Shown in pieces: positions 1 through 7,929 of a DNA stretch of 64,000 nucleotides; position 1 is the first letter of the stretch, and each line of letters opens with the position of its first letter. The stretch is from NCBI GenBank assembly GCA_963377175.1, contig CAUJNA010000487.1, positions 153,185 through 217,184 of the forward strand, in the 5' to 3' direction. The DNA comes from Effrenium voratum (lineage: Eukaryota > Sar > Dinophyceae > Suessiales > Symbiodiniaceae). The translations under genes were made by a program, and so were the position numbers. Under the pieces are notes generated by a model. It searched no databases. It saw only the letters and a list, made by a program, of their open reading frames with translations, and was not told where the DNA came from.

Positions 1-111
1 GATGTCGGATTTACTCGCGTAAAGGTCTTCTATATCATTGACTGCTCCGTCTTTTACTTGTCTAATTTTATTTGCGGTAATATCAAAGGTATTCATTAAG
101 TTTTTGCTCAT
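1..111 (-). CDS. Partial ORF at the window edge, AT-rich PLV
   Basis: An ATG at 111 on the minus strand opens a frame that stays open for 37 codons and runs off the left edge. It begins MSKNLMNTFDITANKIRQV and continues with a short polar, heptad-like stretch. The gene lies directly downstream of the MCP gene on the same strand, in the same AT-rich composition. The polar N-terminus weakly resembles the start of a fibre-type protein, but too little is present to assign a function. Confidence 0.4.
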   Translation of the reverse strand, partial: MSKNLMNTFDITANKIRQVKDGAVNDIEDLYASKSDI

Positions 112-158
112 AATATTATATTATGAATTAGAAAAATTAATAATATCATATTTTCAAA

Positions 159-1534
159 TTAATCATAAAAGGTTACGGAATTTGAACGGATTTCAAGAAT
201 GCACTCATGCAACATGAGCATGTAAAGTCTCTCTGCCATTTTATTTTCAGTATATAATGTTGAACCATCCAACGCCTTTATTTTTATTACCATATTTGAG
301 TTATTTTTAAGGTTCATACCAGTATAATTTGCACTTTCTAATTTTTGTAAATTAAAACCATACATAAAAGCGTGAGACCTGTAATCTTCTGCTCTAACTA
401 ACATTGGTTTATCAGAACAATGCATAAGATGGACGTATGCTTCACGAACACCTTGAATTTCTTGACTTGGTATGACTTGATTACCGATTACTAAAGAAGC
501 GGATAAATCATATTCTGGGTTATAAATACCTACACCATTTGTTATATTCCCTAATGGATGATACATACGGTTATATTCTTTCAACAACTCTCCATAACCT
601 CCAACATAAGTTTTTGCAGATGGGTTTGAAAAAGAAATAAACAATTTATTTAATTTAGATACATTACGGACAATTGTAGTAAATACTTCAGTTGAAGCAG
701 ATGCTGTTTGTTCTTGCATGGTTTCAGTTTCAAAAGTAATAGGGAGAGAACCAGTTTCTAAATTTTTTGCGTATTCTGCATATAAACTATCGTCGATCGT
801 ATAGACATTTCCTTTGAATAAAGGTTTTGTAACTGACCAAGTGATACTCGTATTTGAAGCAGTAAAAGTCCTGTTCTAGTAACAATTGGTTTTAATACAT
901 CACTTGTTAAATATAATTCAACTGTTATTGGACAATAAGATAAAGGTATCCAGTTTTCACAAGTCTTAAAGCATTTTAAGTTTAAATCAAAATAGACATT
1001 AGCACCTTTACCTCCTTTAATTCCTCTAAAATTGTTATTGGTAACATTTCTAACGACTGCTTGGGTAGAAGAGGTTGCTGACGCATCACAAGTTAAAAAC
1101 CGTCCATCGTGATTAAGAAGAGTATTTCCAAAACCTAATGCTTCATCAATTCTTTTTTCTTCTGATGATTTTAATACATCTTTCATTGTACTCGCACGAG
1201 AAAGAGAATTTAAATCGCATACAATGACATCACCCATTAACACACGCACCCTATCAAAGAAACCGGCTGTATCAATTGGTCTTAGTTCATTACTTGCTGA
1301 CGCATCAGTGTTGTTTAGAGTAAACCCTAACAATAGAGATGGTAAGGACAACCATTGGTTAGGTGGTCCAGTAATGTTAAATCTAATTACTGAATTTGTA
1401 TCAGCGGTATAAGTAGAAACCGATGAAGGGTAAAAGTTTTTACTTTCTTTTGAACGGACATAAGAACCACCATCTTTTAATTTAAATCTTAAATTCTTTT
1501 CAACAAGAACATCTGAAATATCTAATGTTTCCAT
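159..1534 (-). CDS. Major capsid protein (double jelly-roll), AT-rich PLV, one frameshift
   Basis: Two adjacent minus-strand frames (1534 to about 870, then to 159) read as one protein of about 458 residues, a usual size for PLV MCPs. The N-terminal half has NFYPSS, a jelly-roll strand pattern and GFFDRVRVLMGDVIVCDLN. The C-terminal half has DLSASLVIGNQVIPSQEIQG and FMYGFNLQ. The frame is lost near 870, beside a run of four T/A bases; the other frame continues without a stop across the break into the second half, so a one-base indel explains it. The first half aligns by eye with the MCP fragment at 58736 (FVQRVQVFANGQRCDDIN). It would form the capsid hexons. The family call rests on recognised pattern, not on a search. 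Confidence 0.8.
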
Positions 1535-1544
1535 AACTTATATA

Positions 1545-1583
1545 TTTAATAATAGAAAAATATTATATTATTCTATTATTAAA
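1545..1583. promoter_or_regulatory. 13-bp perfect inverted repeat upstream of the MCP gene
   Basis: Arms 1545-1557 and 1571-1583 are perfectly complementary around a 13-base AT loop. The hairpin fills the gap between the MCP start (1534) and the stop of the 1584-1778 gene. It could act as promoter, terminator or 3'-end signal for these co-oriented genes. Confidence 0.6.
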
Positions 1584-1778
1584 TTAATTTATTTTAAAGT
1601 GTGAATAATCTACTAAATCATTTTGTTTAGATTTTTTAGTTAAAAGTGTTCTAGATGTCTTTTTAATATTATTATGTTCAACCTTATAATTAGGTTCATC
1701 CTCTACTATTTTCTTAATGTCATCATAACTGACTTTCTTTTTAGGATTTATAGTATTTTTAATATCATTATTAGGCAT
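1584..1778 (-). CDS. Small basic protein, unknown function
   Basis: A 64-residue lysine- and asparagine-rich protein beginning MPNNDIKNTINPKKK. It lies between the lipase-like gene (12 bases upstream) and the MCP gene, all on the minus strand, so it may be co-transcribed. There is no signal peptide or membrane segment. Size, charge and position beside the MCP would suit a small DNA-binding or capsid-associated protein, but that is inference. Confidence 0.5.
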   Translation of the reverse strand: MPNNDIKNTINPKKKVSYDDIKKIVEDEPNYKVEHNNIKKTSRTLLTKKSKQNDLVDYSHFKIN

Positions 1779-1789
1779 TATATATAAGA

Positions 1790-2449
1790 CTATAAAATTT
1801 CTTTTACAGGCTCAATACTTCTTGATACATCCTTGCCAGTATCACCATAACCAGTCTTATAATCGTGATTTATCAACGGGTTTAAACTTCCAGTTGCTAC
1901 TGTAATTGCTCCACGGTCTGCCACTGATATTGGGTCTAATATACTTCTAAAATTAGTATAACTATCATCGTTTTTGTTTGACATTGAAATAAAAGGAGCA
2001 CCGTAAGTAGTTAATCTAATATTTCTATCAGGATTTTCTTTTAAATATTTAGCACTCGCACTACTACCCAATGAATGTGAAATAACTTCAGTTAGATTAT
2101 GGTTTTCATCAAGTATATCACTAATATCTCTATACCTTTCACTGTATGAACTTAAACCGAAAGGAATTGTAATATCAGAAGCAATGTCATTAATTGTAGA
2201 TAAAATATTATTTTTACCAAATGTCCCAGCAACATATAATTTATTGCCATCAATAAAGAAACCTTTACCATTTGTATATGCTTTGTTTAATCCTTCTGTG
2301 TCAGATAAATTATTATTATATTTAGGTTTGAATAATGATTTTTCTTGTTGAATTTCATTAATTATTTTTCTATACATTTCACTATGACCTTGTTGAAGTG
2401 GATTGTATGATTTTAATGTTCCTTCTTTTAAATAATATGTATATTTCAT
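1790..2449 (-). CDS. Lipase-like alpha/beta hydrolase of PLV type
   Basis: A 219-residue protein. The central motif VISHSLGSSAS is a variant of the lipase nucleophile elbow (GxSxG, here H-S-L-G-S) and would hold the catalytic serine. It is followed by RNIRLTTYGAPF, the usual strand and turn after the elbow. Candidate acid and histidine residues lie downstream (SILDPISVADRG, LINHDYKTGYGD). Lipase-like proteins are known in Polinton-like viruses and may help break host membranes on entry or exit. The gene is intact and its start codon lies inside the palindrome shared with the divergent penton gene. The alternative is a non-catalytic hydrolase-fold protein, because the elbow lacks its first glycine. 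Confidence 0.65.
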   Translation of the reverse strand: MKYTYYLKEGTLKSYNPLQQGHSEMYRKIINEIQQEKSLFKPKYNNNLSDTEGLNKAYTNGKGFFIDGNKLYVAGTFGKNNILSTINDIASDITIPFGLSSYSERYRDISDILDENHNLTEVISHSLGSSASAKYLKENPDRNIRLTTYGAPFISMSNKNDDSYTNFRSILDPISVADRGAITVATGSLNPLINHDYKTGYGDTGKDVSRSIEPVKEIL

Positions 2450-2492
2450 TATATTAATATTGATATTTTTTATCTAATTAATTAATATAATG
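2447..2492. promoter_or_regulatory. Bidirectional promoter palindrome containing both start codons
   Basis: Arms 2447-2458 and 2481-2492 form a perfect 12-bp inverted repeat. The left arm contains the lipase-like gene's start codon (2449-2447, minus). The right arm contains the start of the penton-like gene (2490-2492, plus). The 22-base spacer is AT-rich. The symmetry suggests one signal serving both divergent transcription units. Confidence 0.65.
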
Positions 2493-3325
2493 AACTTTCG
2501 TAAAATATATATTGATACACGACATAGAAATCTAAATGAAAGTTTGAGCACTTCTGACTTTGTTATAGATTTACCAGAAACACAAGAAACAGGAGCAAAT
2601 ACAAAACTATATCTTCACGAATTATCACTACCTAATACTATCTATCCCATTGAAGAAAATGTAAATAATAGATTATATTTTTAACATTAGGAGGAATATT
2701 AACAGGAGCGCCAGTATATTATTTTATTGTAGCACCAGATAAAGGTAGTTATGTAGGTAGTGAATTAGCAACCGAATTACAAAATAAATTGAATACTGCT
2801 ACTAATGGAACTGATGGAAATAGCGACTTTTGTAGTTGTAGTTATTCATTAAAAACAAATACTATAACTATAACTGTTAATTATGTTTCTTACTTTTTCG
2901 TAATTCATACGGATAAAGAATTGCAAACTAACTATGGGTTTAGTGTTGATTATGATAGAAGTCATACAATGTCTATCAACAATGTTTTGTCTAACACTGT
3001 TGAAAAAATCAATTTTGCTCCCGACCCTTTTGTTAGTGGTTTTGTTAATGTATTACCAATGAAAAATATTTACTTAACCAGTGATAGTTTAACTAATGGA
3101 AACCAATTAGCACCTTATGGAGTTGCTCGTGTATTGAAGAAAATTCCTATTACTGCAGGGTTTGGAAATGTAATCTATGATAATGAGATTTTAATGAACG
3201 ACGCTAATGATGTTTCAATGAGACATTTAAGACGCTTACATTTCAAATATGTTGATAGTTTTGGTAAAACTGTAGATTTACACGGGGCGGACTCGTCCTT
3301 CTCCCTTACCTTTGTTGAGGGTTAA
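2490..3325 (+). CDS. Minor capsid (penton) protein, AT-rich PLV, one frameshift
   Basis: Two plus-strand frames read as one protein of about 278 residues. The first (2490-2684) has IYIDTRHRNLN, a phase of STSDFVIDLP and LYLHELSLPNT, a pattern seen in PLV minor capsid proteins that begin 'R....S.DF.I.LP'. After a break in a T5 run near 2680 the second frame continues VAPDKGSYVGSELATELQN and ends with LTFVEG. The GSYVGSELATELQN segment aligns by eye with GAYTGSRLAAWISSN in the protein at 34431-34898. It would form capsid vertices with the MCP. The upstream in-frame stop is explained by one missing base. Confidence 0.7.
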
Positions 3326-3338
3326 GTATTTAATATGT

Positions 3339-3368
3339 ATTTCTATATAATTAATTCTATATAGAAAT
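3339..3368. promoter_or_regulatory. 11-bp perfect hairpin between the penton gene and the next gene
   Basis: Arms 3339-3349 and 3358-3368 are perfectly complementary around an 8-base loop. The hairpin ends 8 bases before the ATG at 3377, in a TATATA-rich stretch that could also supply a TATA-like promoter. Confidence 0.6.
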
Positions 3369-3376
3369 ATATATAG

Positions 3377-3955
3377 ATGAAAGATATAACAGTTGTTGAT
3401 GTAAATGAAGGTGATAAACAAGTTGAACGCGAAGCCTTCGCGTTGCTACGCGAACCAGTGGAAGAGAAACCAGAAGAACCTAATGAAGAACCAAGGGAAG
3501 AAATAAGGGAAGAACCCAAAGAAGAACCGAAAGAAGAGCAAGTAGAACCGCCTAAACCAAAGAAAGAATATAAAACAAGACAAGTAAATATTGAAAGAGT
3601 TGTATGTCCTGATTGTAAAGTAGAGATGAGTAAGAAATCATTAAAATATAGTCATGTATGTAAAGGCGAACGTAAAAAAGATGTTGATTTAAATAAACCA
3701 GTTAAAAAGCGAATATTGCATCCAACGCAAGTAGAAGAGTTTAAAGAAGATGTATATGAAAAAGTTAAAGATAATATTCCAAAAGTGGATGAACAAGAAA
3801 TAGAAAGAAGAGTTGAAGAACGATTGAAAAAACATTTAGACACAACAGCTAATAAAGTATTTGAAACTGCAAAAGATAGATATATTAATATGAAGGTAGA
3901 GCGAGATAATAAAAATAAACAGAAAATTAATAATTTAGCAAGTAAAATTATTTAA
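3377..3955 (+). CDS. Charged coiled-coil protein with a zinc-finger-like motif
   Basis: A 192-residue protein. Residues about 30-65 are a Glu/Pro repeat (EEPREEIREEPKEEPKEEQ). About residues 78-96 carry CPDC, then an HVC after 14 residues, a C-x2-C...H-x-C zinc-binding candidate in a lysine-rich context. The C-terminal third is a charged predicted coiled coil (EIERRVEERLKKHLD). No enzyme signature is seen. Acidic-repeat plus zinc-finger proteins of this size occur beside capsid genes in PLVs; the function is unknown. The frame is intact and the next gene follows after 16 bases. Confidence 0.6.
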   Translation: MKDITVVDVNEGDKQVEREAFALLREPVEEKPEEPNEEPREEIREEPKEEPKEEQVEPPKPKKEYKTRQVNIERVVCPDCKVEMSKKSLKYSHVCKGERKKDVDLNKPVKKRILHPTQVEEFKEDVYEKVKDNIPKVDEQEIERRVEERLKKHLDTTANKVFETAKDRYINMKVERDNKNKQKINNLASKII

Positions 3956-3971
3956 ATCTAATTATTGTTAT

Positions 3972-4388
3972 ATGAACAAGTCAGATTTTGAAAATATAAC
4001 ATCAACATTTACAAAGAATGGCAAAGCAGTTAAATTACCAACATCAAACAAATTTTATAATCCCATAACAAAACCAAATAAAAAATATAAATCTAGCGTC
4101 CATTACTATTACGAAGGAGACAACAAAGCACATCAACCAAATTATACATATCTGAAAGAAATGAAGGAACAGTTAGAATTTCATAACGCTAAAAAAGATT
4201 ACGCTATATTTCAAAATAGAAGAAGATATCAAGATGAAGCACAGACATATTTTAATGAAATCCAAAGGTTAGAAGGTGAAAAAATAAGACATCATCCATC
4301 AAGTGAAACTGGTAAAAACTATTCGGAAATGATTAAGAAGAAAAAGGATATAATCAATCAATTAAGAAAGAATTTTAAGTTTGAATAA
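3972..4388 (+). CDS. Hypothetical basic, helix-rich protein
   Basis: A 138-residue protein beginning MNKSDFENITSTF. It is basic, and its second half (from about residue 65) is a predicted long charged helix (FNEIQRLEGEKIRHH; MIKKKKDIINQLRKN). There is no membrane segment or recognisable domain. It starts 16 bases after the preceding stop in the same orientation and its stop abuts a 14-bp palindrome, so it is probably the last gene of a short transcription unit with 3377-3955. Confidence 0.55.
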   Translation: MNKSDFENITSTFTKNGKAVKLPTSNKFYNPITKPNKKYKSSVHYYYEGDNKAHQPNYTYLKEMKEQLEFHNAKKDYAIFQNRRRYQDEAQTYFNEIQRLEGEKIRHHPSSETGKNYSEMIKKKKDIINQLRKNFKFE

Positions 4389-4424
4389 ATTAATTAGATT
4401 AATAATTTTATAATCTAATTAATT
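4388..4424. promoter_or_regulatory. 14-bp perfect inverted repeat between two genes
   Basis: Arms 4388-4401 and 4411-4424 are perfectly complementary around a 9-base loop. The hairpin starts at the stop codon of the preceding gene and ends 7 bases before the ATG at 4432. It is the longest of the intergenic palindromes in this AT-rich block. Confidence 0.65.
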
Positions 4425-4431
4425 ACATATA

Positions 4432-5400
4432 ATGAGATTAGACCATATGAAAACATTAAAATCACAGTTAAGATTAAGACCGTCGTATAATGAACTCATC
4501 AAGGAAATTACAAAGGAAGAATATAAAAATAAGAATATAAGAGATGTAATAGACAGGAATGCTTAATATTTTCGTGACAGTCCGTTAGGAACAGTTTATG
4601 ATAACAATACCGTAGATTTGAGACAACAACACTTTCAAAAAATATTAGAACAACCTAAAACAGTCCCGCATTTTGATATGGCAAAGGACGATGAAATGGA
4701 TGATTTAAGAGACGGAGCAATACAAACACTAAGTGCCACAATGGACAATTCAGAAGAACAACACGAACAACAAATAAGTCAAGTTTCAAGAAGAGTTAGT
4801 AGCGAACAAATAGCAGACTTACACGAACGAGCACAACGGGCAAGACAATTAGAAGGACAAGAGGGGAGAAGACCAAGTATCCAATCAATGGTAACTGCAA
4901 AATCAAGCGATACTGAAGACTTACCACCATTAGAACCGATTATGACAGAAGACGAAGCAGTTAAAGAATATGTTAAAGGCCTTGTAAATCGTAAATTCAA
5001 AGATGTAGCAAAGAAAGTGGCATCATCAAGAGAGCAAACACGGGACAACGCTGACAGTTCATCCACAGTCCAACAAAGACAAACAAGAACACATAAGGAA
5101 ACCATTGACTATTCAACTGATATAAACCATTGGAGAGGAAGCACAGTAAAAGAAGAAGACATATTATTTCAATTACATTTAAGAGGAACAGGACTTACTG
5201 AAGTACAGGAACAACAATATTCAAACACAAAGAAAAAGGGGAAAGGTAAAAAGGAAACTGGTAGAACTTTTTTAGTTGGACTGGTGGAGCAACTTATAAA
5301 CAGTGGAAAATGGACGACGAAAGTAAATGATGAATTGTTAAGAAAAAGAATGAACGATTGGAGAGGTATGAAAGGAAAGGGCAAAGCAACAAAAGATTAA
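4432..5400 (+). pseudogene. Gene with RPSY-type N-terminus, interrupted by an in-frame TAA
   Basis: From ATG 4432 the protein reads 44 codons (KTLKSQLRLRPSYNELIKE, then IRDVIDRNA), meets TAA at 4564-4566, then continues in the same frame to 5400 for another 278 codons. The continuation is polar and charged, with Gln-rich and Ser-rich segments and a lysine-rich tail, and shows coding-like composition. The start matches the N-termini of the genes at 5437 and 6356, so the first 44 codons are real. Either the TAA is a nonsense mutation or sequencing error, or a shorter protein starts downstream. No enzyme motif is visible; the family is seen in virophage/PLV genomes as structural or unknown ORFs. 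Confidence 0.55.
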
Positions 5401-5407
5401 TAACTCA

Positions 5408-5436
5408 TTTATATAATTTATCAATAATTATATAAA
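5408..5436. promoter_or_regulatory. 11-bp perfect hairpin ending at a start codon
   Basis: Arms 5408-5418 and 5426-5436 are perfectly complementary with a 7-base loop. The right arm ends at the base before the ATG at 5437. Confidence 0.65.
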
Positions 5437-6324
5437 ATGATTAACGACCTCAAACACGAGTTAAGGAAACGCCCTACTTATGATGAAATGCTTAAACAAG
5501 CAATCACAAGCAAACTAAAAACAACAGTTATGCTGAAGAAATACAAGAAAGGAATGTTATTGAATAATTTTGATTTTGATGAATTAGATTTAATGAATTA
5601 TAAAAATAAAGAACGATATATGAATGCAGAAGTTATGATGGCAGACAAGGCAACACAAACACTTAACAAAGAAAACAAGGCAACTCAAACAGACCTACCA
5701 AATGATAAGGCGACGCAAACTTATAATTTTGATGATATGACAAAGATTTTAGGTGGGTCTTCAAAGAAGTTTAAGAGCAAACTGATGAACAAGGCAGAAG
5801 CAGAAGCATTAGCATTTACATATGACCCTGATTTAAATGATGATGACGATGATGATGATGATAAAAAAGATGATGATAATGATAAATACAGAAAGAAACT
5901 ATTTATGTTGATGAGGACTATAGATTTGATGTTGAGGTCAGGTTTTAGTATAGGGCAGATAGTGGCACATTTAACATATCACACTACATTAACTACAATT
6001 CAAGGTTCAGAGTTGCTGGTTAATTTGACAATGAATTCATTAGTATCATCTTATGATATAGCAAGTGCCATAATGAATTGGATGAATACAAATGTTAGTG
6101 AAGAAGTTGAGTTAAACACAGAACCCCCTGTTAGTGTTCATAGTTCTCCGCCTATCACTGTTAATAGTTCTTCAACGCATACTGTTCATTCATCATCATC
6201 AGAAGAAAATGCTAATTATGAAATAGCACCGCCTACTGACATCCCTGTTCCTACTGATGCTGAAAGTGAAAATGATGAAACTGAAAACCAAAATACCAAC
6301 CCTTCAAAAACAAAAACTACTTAA
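5437..6324 (+). CDS. RPTY-family protein with three KATQT (LC8-binding-like) motifs
   Basis: A 295-residue protein. Residues about 1-20 carry LKHELRKRPTYDEMLKQ, the motif shared with the genes at 4432 and 6356. Residues about 70-100 contain KATQT three times, spaced 10-11 residues apart. This is an exact match to the K-x-T-Q-T motif bound by dynein light chain LC8. An Asp-rich run with eight consecutive Asp residues follows, then a helical, partly hydrophobic region, then a Ser/Thr/Pro-rich tail. In other viruses LC8-binding motifs link particles or polymerase complexes to dynein transport or dimerise disordered chains. Here that role is inference. The start is fixed by the hairpin immediately upstream. 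Confidence 0.6.
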   Translation: MINDLKHELRKRPTYDEMLKQAITSKLKTTVMLKKYKKGMLLNNFDFDELDLMNYKNKERYMNAEVMMADKATQTLNKENKATQTDLPNDKATQTYNFDDMTKILGGSSKKFKSKLMNKAEAEALAFTYDPDLNDDDDDDDDKKDDDNDKYRKKLFMLMRTIDLMLRSGFSIGQIVAHLTYHTTLTTIQGSELLVNLTMNSLVSSYDIASAIMNWMNTNVSEEVELNTEPPVSVHSSPPITVNSSSTHTVHSSSSEENANYEIAPPTDIPVPTDAESENDETENQNTNPSKTKTT

Positions 6325-7030
6325 AGAAATGAGACCATAATATAATAATAAAGTAATGGAAGGTATGACAGTATTAACCACAGAAAAGGTAGAGAAGTTG
6401 ATGGAGAAAAGACACAAAGAAAGTGACGAAGTTAAAAGGTTCATTAAGTTAAATCCTTATCCATCTTATGAAGAAATGAACGATGTAATTGAAACAATGA
6501 AAGAATTAGGTTATCCAGAAAAGCCATTAATACAATGTTATCATCGTGATTTGTTAATGAAGACTTACAATGAACTATACGATGAAGGAAAGGTAATTGA
6601 ATATGGAGCAGAGTTAAACAATATAACATCTACAGGCACTTATAAAAATCTTGAAGATATGAAGTTCTTTTTTAGGAGAACAAATTTTCTAATTCTTCAA
6701 GCAATCATTAAGTTTAATTATGATAAGCATAAGAGAAGAAATAAACATATTGACAAAGAAACAGTATTAGGTTGGTCAAGAAAAATAGAACAGTGGTGGA
6801 ATGATATTGGTGAAAACTTTGGTATTTATGCTGATTTTAGCAATTTGAAACCATAAGCAATATTTGTTCAGTTTATTCATATTAACAACTTATAATATGA
6901 TTAAACCATTCTATCCCCCAGAAAGCCTTAAAATGGTCTGAAACCTGAACCTTGAAAATGATGAAACTGAAAACCAAAATACCAACCCTGCAAAAACTAA
7001 AAAGACTTAAAGAAATGACCCCTTAATATA
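6268..7030. repeat. 80-bp direct repeat pair (6268-6347 and 6957-7030)
   Basis: The end of the 5437 gene plus its downstream gap (from AATGATGAAACTGAAAACC through AAAGAAATGA) is repeated, with a few changes, at 6957-7030 just before the gene at 7044. The second copy is noncoding, so the 3' end of a gene has been duplicated as an intergenic segment. Confidence 0.6.
6356..6856 (+). CDS. Hypothetical protein with PSYEEM motif, RPSY family
   Basis: A 166-residue protein containing KLNPYPSYEEMNDVI, related to the RPSY/RPTY motif of the two preceding genes, here after a charged leader of about 30 residues. The remainder is mixed helical with aromatic residues (MKFFFRRTNFLILQAI). There is no membrane segment and no catalytic motif. 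It follows the 5437 gene by 31 bases in the same orientation. A second ATG is possible at MEKRHKESD; the first was chosen because it follows an AT-rich promoter-like gap. Confidence 0.5.
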   Translation: MEGMTVLTTEKVEKLMEKRHKESDEVKRFIKLNPYPSYEEMNDVIETMKELGYPEKPLIQCYHRDLLMKTYNELYDEGKVIEYGAELNNITSTGTYKNLEDMKFFFRRTNFLILQAIIKFNYDKHKRRNKHIDKETVLGWSRKIEQWWNDIGENFGIYADFSNLKP

Positions 7031-7731
7031 TTAAGAGAAAAAAATGAATAAGTGTATCAGAGAAGAACTGACAAAAGAAATTGTAAAATGTCGTGCTTGC
7101 AAGATATTCATCAACAAAGTTAAAAAAAGCAAATGATATATTACCTGACTGTATCATTGATAATATTTTGAGTTTTGTAAGTTGTAAAAGATGCACCATT
7201 ACAAAACATTTAATGAAAAACGAACCTGACAATTTAAAAGAAATGGATAAGTGGATTTGGTATATGACGAGGTTAAATAAATGTCCAACGAAAAAGTCAT
7301 TGCGGTCAATATTTACAACAGGTTTAGACAAAACCTTAAAAGAGTATGGATATGATAATACGTTAGTTTTATATTATGATAGTGCTTTCAAGTTTCATTA
7401 TAATTTACTTTATCATAACAATGATGCTTATGTGTCTTGTAGGGATTTTAGTGTTTCAATGTGTAGAGGTTTTCTGAAGGCGTTGAAGTGGCAATATATA
7501 GAAAACAGAGACAAGGTCGCTTATAAAAACATTTTTGATAATGAGTTTTATCATAAATTTGTTTGTCATTTGTTAGAAAAGAAAAGGTTGATTATAGACT
7601 GGTTTAATTATAGAGGTTCTGTTGATAGTGATTATGATTAAGTTTATTCATATTATTTAACTATAATATGGTTAAACACTTGTAACCCCCAGAAAGCTTA
7701 AAAATGGTCTGAAACCTGAAACTTGAAAATG
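6870..7731. repeat. 90-bp direct repeat pair flanking the 7044-7641 gene
   Basis: 6870-6961 and 7641-7731 share GTTTATTCATATTA, then CCCCCAGAAAGC, then AATGGTCTGAAACCTGAA. They bracket one gene, and a third degraded copy of the last part lies near 7850. The arrangement suggests gene gain by tandem duplication, or a shared 3'-end signal. Confidence 0.6.
7044..7641 (+). CDS. F-box-like hypothetical protein, one probable frameshift
   Basis: An ATG at 7044 opens a short frame (CIREELTKEIVKCRACKIF) that ends near 7134. The second frame, open across 7093-7641, continues as LPDCIIDNILSFVSCKRC, which resembles an F-box start (LP..I...ILSFV). The body is rich in Tyr, Lys and Trp. A one-base indel within the A7 run near 7120 joins the frames into about 198 residues. 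F-box-like adaptors occur in large algal viruses and could recruit host ubiquitin ligases. The resemblance is limited to about 20 residues. Flanking 90-bp repeats mark it as a possibly acquired module. Confidence 0.4.
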
Positions 7732-7929
7732 TTAAATTGTTAGACTGTTATTAAATGAAAAAATTGTAAAAAAATGTTGAGAAAATTTAGGAAAATTCCC
7801 CAGAATCCCCCTTGGTGTTTTGAACAAAGTTGTTTGCTTGTTGAAAATGAACCCTGAACCCTGAAACCCTACCTTGAAAATTCCCTACCCCAGGAGCCCC
7901 CTATTACTAATTTTTCCCCCACCTCCCCC
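7732..7929. other. Composition boundary between the AT-rich PLV and GC-rich host-like DNA
   Basis: No gene is seen here. Up to about 7895 the sequence is AT-rich and carries degraded copies of the 'GAAACCTGAAACTTGAAAATG'-type repeat. By 7925 it is GC-rich and reads into an LRR exon. No inverted terminal repeat or target duplication was recognised at the junction. Confidence 0.5.
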
